NCBI GenBank assembly: GCA_903936775.1
Contig: CAIZWU010000091.1
Coordinates: 1-50,728 of the forward strand
Origin: an uncultured bacterium
GTDB taxonomy: Bacteria > Verrucomicrobiota > Verrucomicrobiia > Verrucomicrobiales > V1-33
Length of the DNA: 50,728 nucleotides
Reading direction: 5' to 3'
A program made the position numbers and the translations under genes. Each line of letters opens with the position of its first letter. Within the stretch, counting starts at the first letter, position 1. This document shows, piece by piece, positions 8,128-17,170 of this stretch. A model generated the notes under the pieces. It saw only the letters and a program-made list of their open reading frames with translations. It was not told where the DNA came from and did no database searches.

Positions 8128-9168
8128 ATGCCGCTTCTCACTCCCCAGCAAACCGTCCGCTTTGTCATCCTCGGACTGCCGATTGGACTCATTCTTACCG
8201 GCACGCTCGCCATGTTCATCTACTTCAAAGTGGATGAGGTGCATGAGGAACAGTCCAGCCGGGTCCCGGTGAGGCGTCTGCTCAACGATGCCGACCTCCG
8301 GGCGCAGGTCCGGACTTTGGCGGCAGGGATTGGTTCCCGCCATGTCGGGGTGCCGGAAACGCTCAGTTCTGCCCAGAAATACATCCAATCCACCCTGGGG
8401 CCCGCCAATCTGGGCTTTCAGGTTTCCCGCCACGAGTTCGAGGCCGATGGGCAGACTTATTATAATCTGGTGATTGATCTCCCTGGGGCCCCGGGTCCCC
8501 GGGCGGGAGAAATCGTGCTGGTCACCGCCAACTACGACAGCACGGCCGGCAGCCCAGGGGCCAATGCGAACGCTACCGGCACCGCGGCCCTCATGAGCCT
8601 CGCCCAGAGTTTTGCCGGTTCCGCTTCGGCCCGCACCCTGCGCTTTGCTGCCCTTGTGAACGAATCCCCGCCCTATGCGGGCACTCCCCGCAGCGGCAGC
8701 GTGGCGTACGCGGCCAGCCTCCGCACCCGTCAGGACAACGTGGTGGCGGTGGTCAGTCTCGAAGGACTCGGCTGTTATCTGGACGCGCCCGGCTCCCAGA
8801 AATCTCCTGCCGGCCCGGCCACTCCTTTTCCGGATACGGGCAATTTTCTGGCCTTGATAGCCAACCCGGCTGGCGCTCCATGGCTCGGTCCGCTGGGGGC
8901 GGAATTCACCACCGCCACCCGCCTTCCCCTTGAACCGGAGGATACCACCTCCCTCCCAGCCCTGATGGGCAGCGCCACCGCCCGCACCTTCGACCAGGCT
9001 GGATTTCCGGTGTTGCTCCTCACGGACACCGGGGCGCTACGCGATCCCCACTTTCACCAGCCGGGCGATACGCCGGACCGGATCGACTATCTTCGCTTTT
9101 TGGAGGCGGTCAGGGGGATTGAAGGGATGCTCCGCTCTCTCCTCAATCCCGTTCCGGTCCGGTCCTGA
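8128..9168 (+). CDS. Membrane-anchored M28-like peptidase with degenerate active site
   Basis: 346 residues with one N-terminal membrane helix (residues 10-33) and an M28 aminopeptidase fold outside. Expected landmarks are recognisable but changed. The first zinc ligand segment AHYDS is TANYDS; the bridging GADDNxSG is GANANATG; the EE pair with the catalytic base is NE (ALVNESPPYAG). The C-terminal His in HFHQPGDTPDRIDY is kept. Three of the usual metal or base residues are thus substituted, so it is probably a pseudoenzyme or binds something other than a peptide at a dinuclear zinc site. The start is set by the helix. It follows the 67-aa gene by 59 bp. Confidence 0.75.
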   Translation: MPLLTPQQTVRFVILGLPIGLILTGTLAMFIYFKVDEVHEEQSSRVPVRRLLNDADLRAQVRTLAAGIGSRHVGVPETLSSAQKYIQSTLGPANLGFQVSRHEFEADGQTYYNLVIDLPGAPGPRAGEIVLVTANYDSTAGSPGANANATGTAALMSLAQSFAGSASARTLRFAALVNESPPYAGTPRSGSVAYAASLRTRQDNVVAVVSLEGLGCYLDAPGSQKSPAGPATPFPDTGNFLALIANPAGAPWLGPLGAEFTTATRLPLEPEDTTSLPALMGSATARTFDQAGFPVLLLTDTGALRDPHFHQPGDTPDRIDYLRFLEAVRGIEGMLRSLLNPVPVRS

Positions 9169-9285
9169 GCAGATTCAGAATTCCTGAAAATTAGCTCGCT
9201 TCGGGCGCGTAGTTGGACGTTTATTATTAAGCGTGATCTGCTTGTCGGCAGATGCTCTCTTCCAACCAAACTAATCCGAACCACT

Positions 9286-9657
9286 ATGAAATTCCTCGCC
9301 GCATTGTTTGCCAGTCTGATTCTTGCCGGAGTCGCCACCGCCGATGTCAATAAAAAGTGCCCCGTCAGCGGCAAAGACGTTGACGCTGCGATCACTTCTG
9401 ACGTGGCGGTGAAGGTGGGTCTGTGCTGCTCCAAATGCCAAGCCAAATTCGAAGCTGATCCCAAGATGCAGCAGGATGCGGTGAAAAAGCACGCGGGTTC
9501 CAAGGAGTCCCCCGTCAACAAAAAGTGCCTGATCAGCAGCAAGGATGCGGCCGAAGGCAACACCTCCGACGCTTCCATGAAAGTCGGTTTCTGCTGTGAA
9601 AAGTGCAAAGTCACCTTTGAAGCCGATCCCAAGAAATTCATCAGCAAGGTCAAGTAA
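9286..9657 (+). CDS. Small secreted protein with two tandem TRASH-like Cys motifs
   Basis: 123 residues. Residues 1-19 are a signal peptide (MKFLAALFASLILAG, then VATA). The mature part is two copies of one unit of about 48 residues, each beginning KKC and ending CC-x-K-C followed by FEADP. Both units fit C-X21-C-X3-C, the spacing of TRASH-type metal-binding domains (C-X19-22-C-X3-C); the first has CPVSGKD, as in YHS-like domains. A periplasmic copper, zinc or mercury binding role is inferred. The repeats differ enough (CPVSGKDVDA against CLISSKDAAE) to suggest an old duplication. A strong terminator follows within 25 bp; upstream, no convincing promoter hexamers were seen. Confidence 0.75.
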   Translation: MKFLAALFASLILAGVATADVNKKCPVSGKDVDAAITSDVAVKVGLCCSKCQAKFEADPKMQQDAVKKHAGSKESPVNKKCLISSKDAAEGNTSDASMKVGFCCEKCKVTFEADPKKFISKVK

Positions 9658-9681
9658 GCCCTCAGGCGTTCCATCACCTCG

Positions 9682-9711
9682 AAGGCTGCCCGGAAACGGG
9701 CAGCCTTTTTT
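9682..9711 (+). terminator. Rho-independent terminator after the TRASH-like gene
   Basis: AAGGCTGCCCG at 9682-9692, loop GAAA, then CGGGCAGCCTT from 9697 and a T run to 9711. The stem is perfect and the loop is a stable GNRA-type tetraloop. Confidence 0.85.
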
Positions 9712-9851
9712 CGTTGGGGTCCTGACGCAATAGGCCCCTGCCCGCTGGATTCCGGTCCGGTCAGTTGTCAGAAGAAGGGTTGGAAGGGCTGGAAACCACG
9801 AAAGGCGGTGCCGATTGCCGCGTTTGGCTGATGTCCTCTTAAAACTCTGCC

Positions 9852-11195
9852 ATGTCCTTCACCCGCCGCCGTTTTATCGCTTCCTCCGCTTTGGCGGTTC
9901 CTTTTATTTTGCCTTCAGGTCTCCGCGCCGGGGGGCCGTCCAAAAAGCTGGCCCATGCCGCCATCGGAATTATGGGGCAGGCGGCCAGTGACATCGGGGC
10001 CCTCACGGAAGGGGGGCGGGTTGAAGTGGTGGCCATCGCGGACGTCGACCGGCGGAACCATGCCGCGGCCCGGCAGAAGTTCCCCAAAGCCACCATTTAT
10101 CAGGATTGGCGCGAGTTGTTTGCCAAGGAAGGGGACCGGATTGATAGTGTGAATGTTTCCGTGCCCGATCACATGCACGCCCCGGTCGCGCTCACCGCAC
10201 TGCTGCGTAAAAAACATGTGTATTGCCAGAAGCCGCTCACCCGCACGGTGGGCGAAGCGCGGGCGCTCCGCCTCGCCGCCGCCGAAGCCGGGGTGGTGAC
10301 CCAGATGGGCAACCAGATCCAAAGCAGCAGCGAATACCGGACCGCCGCACGGATGATCCAGCAGGGGGCCATCGGCAAGGTGAAGGAAATCCATTGTTGG
10401 ACCGGGGCCAAATTCCCGCAGGCGGTGCGGCCCGCCGGGGCGATGCCGGTGCCGGAAGGACTGGATTGGGACCAATGGCTGGGGGTAGCTCCTTTCCGGC
10501 CCTACCAGGAAGCGATCTATCATCCGTTCCAGTGGCGTGGCTGGCAGGATTTCGGGGGCGGAGCCATCGGTGATTTCGGTTGCCATATCATGGACACGCC
10601 CTTCAAGGCGCTGGGACTCACGGCCCCCTTGTCGGTGGAATGCACCGGGGCCGAGGAAGCCTGGCTCAATTCTCCGGAGCGGTTCCGGGACTCGTGGCCT
10701 GATTGGGAAACGCTCCGTTATGAGTTTCCTGGTTCGGAGTTGACCGGGGGGGCGGCGCTGCCGGTGTTTTGGTCGGATGGCGGGCGCCAACCGGAAGGGG
10801 CGGCGCTGGAAGTCTTTCAGGACCGCCAGATTCCGCCTAACGGGGCGCTCTTTATCGGCACAGATTCATCCCTGATGCTGGTGCATTACGGCGGCCGGCC
10901 CTATCTGCTCCCCTTGGAAAAGGACCGTGCGTTCCGCCAGTCTGCTGTGCCCGGCAATCCGCAGGAGCAATACAGCTCGTTCGTCTCAGCCTGCCTGGGG
11001 GAAGGGAAAACCACCGGAGGGTTTGATTATGCGGGACACCTTGCCGAAGCCACCCTGCTGGGCACCATCGCGGTGCGTCATCCCCGGGAAAAGTTGCTTT
11101 GGGATACCGCCGCTCTCAGCTTTGCCAGCCACCCGGCGTCCACGGCCAGAGTGAAGCCCGACTACCGGGAAGGCTGGAAGATGGCCGGAATCTGA
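9852..11195 (+). CDS. Tat-exported Gfo/Idh/MocA family oxidoreductase
   Basis: 447 residues. The N-terminus TRRRFIASSALAVPFIL is a twin-arginine signal, so the protein is exported folded, probably with its nucleotide cofactor. The Rossmann part carries IGIMGQAASDIGAL, VEVVAIADVD and VSVPDHMHAPVALTAL. The usual EKP with its catalytic Lys reads QKP (YCQKPLT), keeping the Lys. The C-terminal part has GGGAIGDFGCHIMD, typical of the large PVC group of such proteins. Members oxidise or rearrange sugars and related polyols; the substrate is unknown. It converges on the C45 gene, with stops 10 bp apart. Confidence 0.85.
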   Translation: MSFTRRRFIASSALAVPFILPSGLRAGGPSKKLAHAAIGIMGQAASDIGALTEGGRVEVVAIADVDRRNHAAARQKFPKATIYQDWRELFAKEGDRIDSVNVSVPDHMHAPVALTALLRKKHVYCQKPLTRTVGEARALRLAAAEAGVVTQMGNQIQSSSEYRTAARMIQQGAIGKVKEIHCWTGAKFPQAVRPAGAMPVPEGLDWDQWLGVAPFRPYQEAIYHPFQWRGWQDFGGGAIGDFGCHIMDTPFKALGLTAPLSVECTGAEEAWLNSPERFRDSWPDWETLRYEFPGSELTGGAALPVFWSDGGRQPEGAALEVFQDRQIPPNGALFIGTDSSLMLVHYGGRPYLLPLEKDRAFRQSAVPGNPQEQYSSFVSACLGEGKTTGGFDYAGHLAEATLLGTIAVRHPREKLLWDTAALSFASHPASTARVKPDYREGWKMAGI

Positions 11196-11205
11196 ACCGG
11201 CGGCC

Positions 11206-13092
11206 TCAGGGCCGGGCGGTGGCGGGTGCCGCCTGCAGCAAGGACTTCAGGTTGTACGCGGTGAAACGGGTTTCGCTGGCGGGGCTGTCACTGTCGGCAT
11301 TTGCCACCCAGAAGTCGAGGGTGTCCGGCGCAAAGAGCACGCTATGGATGTTGCTGGTCATGCAGACCGGGCGGGTCATCAGCTGGATTGCCTTTGGGGC
11401 ATCGAAGCTGCCGAATCCATTTTTCACCCGCCGGACCAGCTCTTCATACCGGCTGCCAGCCGACAGCAGCACGGTATCGGCCACCGGTTCGTTGAGTTGC
11501 GGGTGGGATTCCCCGGTCCAGATCACCTCGAAGATTTCCGGGGTGGCCTTGATGCCGCAGGCGCGGTGTGATTTGGCGTCTGAGAGCACGTAATAGTATT
11601 CGCAGGTGCGCGGAGTGCGGCGCATGAAATCGAGGCCCTCCTCAATCGTGGAACACTGCTCCATCACCTCACGCACCAATTGGGCCATGGGTTTGCCATC
11701 CCAGGAGCCTTCGCCTTTTCCTCCCATTTCGCCGAGGCAGAGTTGTTTTTCATTCATGGCGGTGACGCTGCCGGTGAATCCTGCATAACTGATGTTGACC
11801 CAGGCATGGCCCCGGTCCGGCCGGCTCACGATAACGACCGCGTTTTCCTCCAGCCCGACACCCCGGAGGTAGTCGAGGACGCGGCCATGGTAGAGATGTC
11901 CTCCGGCCGTGGCCTTGCCCAGCAGGGCGAATCCACTGCAGTGGAACAACTCGGGGAAGAAATTCGCCAGCCGCACTTCCTCGGAGTCCAGTCCGGCGGC
12001 TGCCGCGAGGGCATCCATCTCGGCCAGGTGCCGTGGATCAATGAACGGGCCGGTGCGGCGCACTGCCTCCTCGATTTCACCAAAGAACCAGCGCCCCTTG
12101 TCGAAGGAACTTCCGACTCCGATCCCGTAGAGGATCCGTTCCACCACGCGGCGGATTTCCTTTTTCAGGAGGGTGCCGTGTTGCAGACCCATTTCTTCAG
12201 GGGTGCCTGCCAGGAAAAGCACACGGGTGCCATCGTGATCCTCCAGCCGGCCCGCCCCTGAGGTGCCCAACAGCCAACGCTGGCCGGTGGCGGGGGGCAG
12301 AGTGGGCAGCCGGCTGCCGAGGGAACCGGCGGCGGATTTGAAGAAACGCTCCAAGTGTGCGATCGCCACTTTTTCCACTTGGCAGCCCGCGTCCGGCACG
12401 GGCTGCCAAGTCGACGGGGGCAGGGCATCGCCCATTTTCGGGGAAGCTAGCCGCAGGGTAAACGAATTGGCGTCATCCTGGTAAATAATGCTTTGAGGAG
12501 AGGCGCTGCCGGCCGGGAGCATGGCGGTCAGACTGGGGTTCCGCACGGGGAGTTCCAACGCTGCGGCCGCCGGGGAGGGCGATAGCGTGAAGGCCTGGTG
12601 GCCATCGGCGGCAGGAGCGGCTGCAGCTGTGATGAGGGCCGGGATCATCATGATCTGGGTGCGGCTGATGGGCAGCCGGTAGAGATCGAGGGTGGCGGGC
12701 TGTACGCTGTCCGGGCGGGTGCTGAAGCGGGGGATCGCGGGGTCACCGATCACCAGTAGCTTTTTTTCCGGCACCTGGATCCACCATTGGGCGCCGTTCT
12801 GGCAAAGGGTGACGGTATGTCCGGCGGCCGCGACCTGCAGCTTCAGATACTGGGGCGGCTGCATCTGCAGATCAAAAGTAGCCCCCTTAAAATCCTTCAA
12901 GGCACCGGTGGCCGTCTCCATGGAGCCCCTCAACTGGAGGGACTGCACCGGCGTCCCCGCTGCCGGTTTGAGAAACCCCAGAGCACTGGCCAGAAACGAC
13001 GTCAGTTTCTGCACCGGGGGCGTCTCTTCGGCCCGGGTCGGGAAGGCCCCGGGGGTGAGAGACAACGAGACGGCAGCAAGCAAAATTTTCAT
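11206..13092 (-). CDS. C45-type acyltransferase/hydrolase with N-terminal LolA-like domain
   Basis: 628 residues. The first 21 or so are a signal peptide (MKILLAAVSLSLTPGAFPTRA). Residues 25-260 look like a beta-rich lipid-binding LolA-type domain (FKGATFDLQMQPPQYLKLQ, WWIQVPEKKLLVIGDP). Residues 295-620 match the C45 family of Ntn hydrolases: MGLQHGTLLKKEI, ANFFPELFHCSGFAL with the expected nucleophile Cys385, HLYHGRVLDY, and NISYAGFTGSVTAMNEK. These enzymes self-cleave and hydrolyse or transfer acyl groups; acid ceramidase relatives act on lipids. The pairing suggests an exported lipid or N-acyl hydrolase, but that is inference. ATG at 13092 was chosen because it begins the signal peptide. 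Confidence 0.75.
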   Translation of the reverse strand: MKILLAAVSLSLTPGAFPTRAEETPPVQKLTSFLASALGFLKPAAGTPVQSLQLRGSMETATGALKDFKGATFDLQMQPPQYLKLQVAAAGHTVTLCQNGAQWWIQVPEKKLLVIGDPAIPRFSTRPDSVQPATLDLYRLPISRTQIMMIPALITAAAAPAADGHQAFTLSPSPAAAALELPVRNPSLTAMLPAGSASPQSIIYQDDANSFTLRLASPKMGDALPPSTWQPVPDAGCQVEKVAIAHLERFFKSAAGSLGSRLPTLPPATGQRWLLGTSGAGRLEDHDGTRVLFLAGTPEEMGLQHGTLLKKEIRRVVERILYGIGVGSSFDKGRWFFGEIEEAVRRTGPFIDPRHLAEMDALAAAAGLDSEEVRLANFFPELFHCSGFALLGKATAGGHLYHGRVLDYLRGVGLEENAVVIVSRPDRGHAWVNISYAGFTGSVTAMNEKQLCLGEMGGKGEGSWDGKPMAQLVREVMEQCSTIEEGLDFMRRTPRTCEYYYVLSDAKSHRACGIKATPEIFEVIWTGESHPQLNEPVADTVLLSAGSRYEELVRRVKNGFGSFDAPKAIQLMTRPVCMTSNIHSVLFAPDTLDFWVANADSDSPASETRFTAYNLKSLLQAAPATARP

Positions 13093-13211
13093 GGCGGGTA
13101 AGCAATAACGGATGGCCTTCCCGGTGCCAAGTCTTTTCGGCGACTGGTCCTGCCCGGTGAAAAGATGTTGGCAGGGCGGGAGGGCGGACCCCGGAAAAAA
13201 ATTCAATGATA

Positions 13212-13240
13212 TTGACCCGGTTTCCAGAAATCCATAATAT
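13212..13240 (+). promoter_or_regulatory. Candidate sigma-70-type promoter of the malectin/TSP3 gene
   Basis: TTGACC at 13212-13217 and TAATAT at 13235-13240 are spaced 17 bp; CATAAT at 13233 overlaps. The ATG at 13266 follows after 25 bp. The element lies inside the longer open frame that starts at 13206, which supports the later start. Its layout resembles the promoter proposed at 4299-4326. Confidence 0.5.
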
Positions 13241-13265
13241 CAGATTAATGCATGCTTCCCTTGTG

Positions 13266-16200
13266 ATGAAAAAAATATCGTTAAGCGTTGTGAATTTATG
13301 TTTGCTGACTTTTCCAAGTCTGATCAATGCCGCTACCGTGGTGAATTCCGGTACGATTTCGGCAATTAATGGTCCGTCGGCCTTGGATTTAACAGGGGAG
13401 ATCGTCCACGCGATTAATTTCAGTGCCGATGATCCTGCCCGGACGGTGCGTTATGTCAGATTCACCCCTGACTCTGCCCTGGCGCCGGGTTTGACGATTG
13501 GGCCCAATAATGTTACCCCGTGGTTCGCGAGGCCGGATTTTGGCGTGGGAGCTGATGAAGGCAGTCTGGCGGAAATCTTTGCGGATATCCGGTGGGCCGA
13601 TGCCGGTGCAGGTGAAACGCTGCAAGCCCATCTCCCAGTGGTGGCGGGGGAAACCTATAAATTGCAAATTTTGGTTTACGGCAACAAGGATGAGAACCGG
13701 CGCTGGGATATTGAAGTCGAGGGAGTGATTACGGTGGATGAAATCACCTCCCTGGGCGCTTCTGATGTGGACGGGTTTCTGCCCGTTTACGCCCCGGATG
13801 CTGGGGTCGTTTATACCCTGACCGTCACTGCTGGAGACAATACTCTGGATGTGCGCATGGGTGATCTCGGGGACTTCAACGATGGCGGTGACCGCAATCC
13901 GATTTGGCAGGCCATCACCGTGGAGCATCTCGTGCCTGATACGGACTCGGATGGCCTTCCAGATGCCTGGGAAATTTTGAAGTTTGCAGGCATTGGTGCC
14001 CAGACGGGAGCCGGCGACGCGGAAGCGGATGGCCTTTCCAATCAGGCGGAATACCAACTGGGCACGAACCCGGCGTTCGAGGATTCGGACACTGATGGAC
14101 TGACCGATCTGGCTGAATACACGGTTCATGGGACCAACCCGGCCGTGGCCGATACCGATGGAGACACCCTGACGGACGGAGCCGAAGTCAATACCCATCT
14201 GACCAATCCCTTGTCCAAAGATTCGGACTTGGATGGGCTGGCGGACAATCTGGAGCTCACCACCTACCAGACCAATCCGAAGAAACGGGACACCGATAAC
14301 GATGACTACGACGACGGATTTGAAGTTGAGCAAGGCACCGATCCTAAGAATGCCGCGGCCTACCCCCTTTTCGCCAGCCGGGCCATCGCGATCACCGGTG
14401 CGGATCCAGGAGAAGGACTCGACCTCTCGGGAACCTTTCTTTATGCGTTCAATGTCGGAACCAATGGGGCTCCGGGGATGATCGGGAACGTCAATTTCAC
14501 CGATGAAGCAAATAACGGTGCCCCAGGAATCACGATCTCTCCGAGCGGGGAGATCCCCGCTTGGGGGGCCGCTCCTGATTTGGGGGCCTCTCCTGACGAT
14601 GATGCCCTCGAAGTCGTCCTCGCATCAATCCGCCATGCGGGTGCCAACGGGGGCAAGATCACCATCACCCTCACAGGGTTGACGCCCGGGCGTCCCTACA
14701 AGCTGCAACTGATGTTCCTCGAACGCTGCTGCAACCGGGGGATGGATATTCTGGTGGATGACGTGCTAAAACTCGATGAGTTCGCCCCCTACACCATCCA
14801 GGATGGAACTACGGCACCTACCCGCGCAGCGGGGGCGGTCATCGGATTTGTTGCGGCAGGCAATTCCACCAAAATTGTGGTGGATGGATCAAACGTCACC
14901 ACGGCGGCTTATACCGACCGTAATCCCATCCTGAACGGACTCACCCTTGAAGCCATTCCGCCCGGGGCCGATCTGGATGGGGATGGTCTGGATGACAATT
15001 GGGAGCGCTCGGTTTTTGGAAATCTGGCTGAAACCGGAGCCGGCGATTTTGATAATGACGGGCTGACGAACCTGCCGGAATACAACCTGTCGACCGATCC
15101 GAAGGATGCTGATTCGGACGATGATAACTTGACTGATGGGGTGGAGGTCAATCTTCATACCACCAATCCCCGGGCGGCAGACACCGATTTGGATGGACTC
15201 AACGATGGGGCCGAAATCAATCTTCACCTGACGAATCCGAAAAACGCGGACTCCGACGCGGATGGCTACAATGACGCTGCTGAAGTGGCGCAGGGCACCA
15301 ATCCAAATTCCGCCGCCGTTTATCCTGCGTTGGGTGCCATGGTGGGCTTTTTCACCGGGGGCGATGCCGGCGAGGGACTCGACCTTACGGGCACTTTCCC
15401 TTATGCCTTCAATGTGGGCACTCCAGGATCCGCTCCCGGCCTGGTTCAGGAGGTTAATTTCACAGAGGACACCGCCGCAGGCATCACGGTGACCGCGACG
15501 AATGAGATTCCCAATTGGAACGCCCCTGCTTACGGCGATACCGCCAACGATGACAATCTGGAGTTCATTCTGCAGTCCATCCGCTACTCCGGCGCGCCCA
15601 ACACAGTGAACGTCGATTTGGCTGGCCTGACTGCAGGCAAAGCCTACAAGCTTCAGTTGCTCTTCGCCGAACAGGGACCTGGCCGCGGTTTCGATATCGA
15701 AGTGGAGGGAATCCTGCGGGTCGATGAGTTCAGTTCCAATGTGGCGCAAAAGAGCGGGGGCAATTCCCGCGGTGCCGTGGTGACGATCGGGTTCATTGCG
15801 ACGGACGATACTCTCAACGTGGTGCTCACCGGCAACGGGGTCACTACGCCTGTCTTCGGTGACCACAATCCGATCCTGAACGGGGTCACTCTGGAAGAGA
15901 TGAACCTTGCCAACACGGATGGGGACAACCTCCCTGACGTGTGGGAGCTGCAGTATTTTGGAAACCTCTCCCAAAATGACAATGGGAACCCAGATGCCGA
16001 CGGTTTGACCAACCTCAGTGAACTCATCCGCGGCATCAACCCTTCCGACCCGGACTCGGACGATGACACTCTGAACGATGGAGCTGAAGTTGATCTGGGC
16101 ACGAATCCTCTGGTGGCAGACACTGACGGCGACGGACTGGGAGACGGTGCCGAGGTCAATGTGCATCACACCGACCCTGTTAAATCCGACACCGACGACG

Positions 16201-17087
16201 ATCAGTTCTCCGACCGCGACGAACTGATCGCCGGGACCAATCCATTGGTAGGCACCAGCTTTCCCAACGCGGTGGTTGGGCTCTTCACCGGAGGTGACGA
16301 GGGGGAAGGACTCGACTTGGACGGCAGCTTCCTCTACGCCTTCAACGTCGGCACCCCAGGTGCCGCCGGACAGGCCCGTGATGCCAATTTTACGGCCGAT
16401 TCCGCGCCGGGGATCACTCTGTCGACCGTGAATCAAATTCCGAACTGGCACAATCCGGTCTATGGAGATACCAACGCAGACAATGTGGTGGAGAAGGTAA
16501 TGCAGTCCATCCGCTGGACTCCGGCTCCGGGCACCGTTGGCGTAAATCTGGATGGTCTGGTGGCTGGCAAGCCCTACAAGCTGCAGCTCCTCTTCGCCGA
16601 GACGGGCAGTGCCCGCGGATTTGATGTGCTTATCGAAGGTGGCATGGTCCTGAACGATCTGTTCCCGGGGACGATTCAAGGAGCTGTCAATAACCAGGCG
16701 ACGGTGGTCGCCTATGAATTCACCGCCACCGACACGCAATTGAATATCGTCCTGAACGGGAATACCACCGCTGCGCCTGACAAAAATCCCATCCTGTCGG
16801 GCCTGACGCTGGAAGCGATCGGCAGCGCTCCGGCGGATCCCAAGCAGATCGAAGGCATCATCCGTGGCATTACCAGTGTCACGATAAATGCGGCAGGCCT
16901 TCCTGGAAAAACCTATAGTATTGACTACTCCGCCAACCTTATTTCCTGGATTGAAGCAAACGATTCCTTCGTTCCCGCTGCCAATGGCAGTGGCAGTTGG
17001 ACCGATACCGCCCCCAGCCGCACCGGAGCCGGCGCAGCCAAAGGTTACTACCGCCTACGCGACCCGGCCCTCAAGCCGACGCCCTAA
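13266..17087 (+). CDS. Giant secreted protein: four malectin-like domains alternating with three TSP3 blocks
   Basis: 1273 residues, starting at ATG 13266 with the signal MKKISLSVVNLCLLTFPSLI. Domain 1 (about 13320-13930) has FSADDPARTVRYVRF, IRWADAGAGETLQAHLP and YKLQILVYGNKDENRRWDI. Domains 2-4 (14380-14950, 15340-15905, 16265-16820) are close copies with EGLDLxGxFxYAFNVGT, ILxSIRxxGA, YKLQLLFAE...RGFDI and NPILNGLTLE. This is the layout of malectin-type carbohydrate-binding jelly rolls. Between them, three blocks of DTDxDGLxDGAE repeats (13936-14350, 14965-15320, 15910-16255) are calcium-binding thrombospondin type 3 repeats. The last 80 residues form a beta-rich tail. It is probably a surface carbohydrate-binding protein; the ligand is unknown. 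A terminator follows. Confidence 0.8.
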   Translation: MKKISLSVVNLCLLTFPSLINAATVVNSGTISAINGPSALDLTGEIVHAINFSADDPARTVRYVRFTPDSALAPGLTIGPNNVTPWFARPDFGVGADEGSLAEIFADIRWADAGAGETLQAHLPVVAGETYKLQILVYGNKDENRRWDIEVEGVITVDEITSLGASDVDGFLPVYAPDAGVVYTLTVTAGDNTLDVRMGDLGDFNDGGDRNPIWQAITVEHLVPDTDSDGLPDAWEILKFAGIGAQTGAGDAEADGLSNQAEYQLGTNPAFEDSDTDGLTDLAEYTVHGTNPAVADTDGDTLTDGAEVNTHLTNPLSKDSDLDGLADNLELTTYQTNPKKRDTDNDDYDDGFEVEQGTDPKNAAAYPLFASRAIAITGADPGEGLDLSGTFLYAFNVGTNGAPGMIGNVNFTDEANNGAPGITISPSGEIPAWGAAPDLGASPDDDALEVVLASIRHAGANGGKITITLTGLTPGRPYKLQLMFLERCCNRGMDILVDDVLKLDEFAPYTIQDGTTAPTRAAGAVIGFVAAGNSTKIVVDGSNVTTAAYTDRNPILNGLTLEAIPPGADLDGDGLDDNWERSVFGNLAETGAGDFDNDGLTNLPEYNLSTDPKDADSDDDNLTDGVEVNLHTTNPRAADTDLDGLNDGAEINLHLTNPKNADSDADGYNDAAEVAQGTNPNSAAVYPALGAMVGFFTGGDAGEGLDLTGTFPYAFNVGTPGSAPGLVQEVNFTEDTAAGITVTATNEIPNWNAPAYGDTANDDNLEFILQSIRYSGAPNTVNVDLAGLTAGKAYKLQLLFAEQGPGRGFDIEVEGILRVDEFSSNVAQKSGGNSRGAVVTIGFIATDDTLNVVLTGNGVTTPVFGDHNPILNGVTLEEMNLANTDGDNLPDVWELQYFGNLSQNDNGNPDADGLTNLSELIRGINPSDPDSDDDTLNDGAEVDLGTNPLVADTDGDGLGDGAEVNVHHTDPVKSDTDDDQFSDRDELIAGTNPLVGTSFPNAVVGLFTGGDEGEGLDLDGSFLYAFNVGTPGAAGQARDANFTADSAPGITLSTVNQIPNWHNPVYGDTNADNVVEKVMQSIRWTPAPGTVGVNLDGLVAGKPYKLQLLFAETGSARGFDVLIEGGMVLNDLFPGTIQGAVNNQATVVAYEFTATDTQLNIVLNGNTTAAPDKNPILSGLTLEAIGSAPADPKQIEGIIRGITSVTINAAGLPGKTYSIDYSANLISWIEANDSFVPAANGSGSWTDTAPSRTGAGAAKGYYRLRDPALKPTP

Positions 17088-17112
17088 AAGCAGCACCCGT
17101 TGAAGAACCTCC

Positions 17113-17151
17113 CACCGCAGGCTGCTCCATGGTAGCCTGCGGTGTTTTTTT
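17113..17151 (+). terminator. Rho-independent terminator between the two giant secreted-protein genes
   Basis: CACCGCAGGCT at 17113-17123 pairs with AGCCTGCGGTG at 17134-17144, loop of 10 nt, followed by eight T. It lies 26 bp after the upstream stop and 19 bp before the next ATG, so the next gene needs its own promoter or antitermination. Confidence 0.85.
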
Positions 17152-17170
17152 CCCCCCTGACACGCCCCCC

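Noticed and set aside
9213..9227. Promoter for the TRASH-like gene (TTGGAC and TATTAT)
   Set aside because: The hexamers are only 3 bp apart, and neither has a partner at 16-18 bp.
14889..16739. Long open frame antisense to the malectin/TSP3 gene
   Set aside because: It is explained by GC-rich, codon-biased coding on the plus strand, shows no family signature, and overlaps a gene with clear signal peptide, repeats and terminator.
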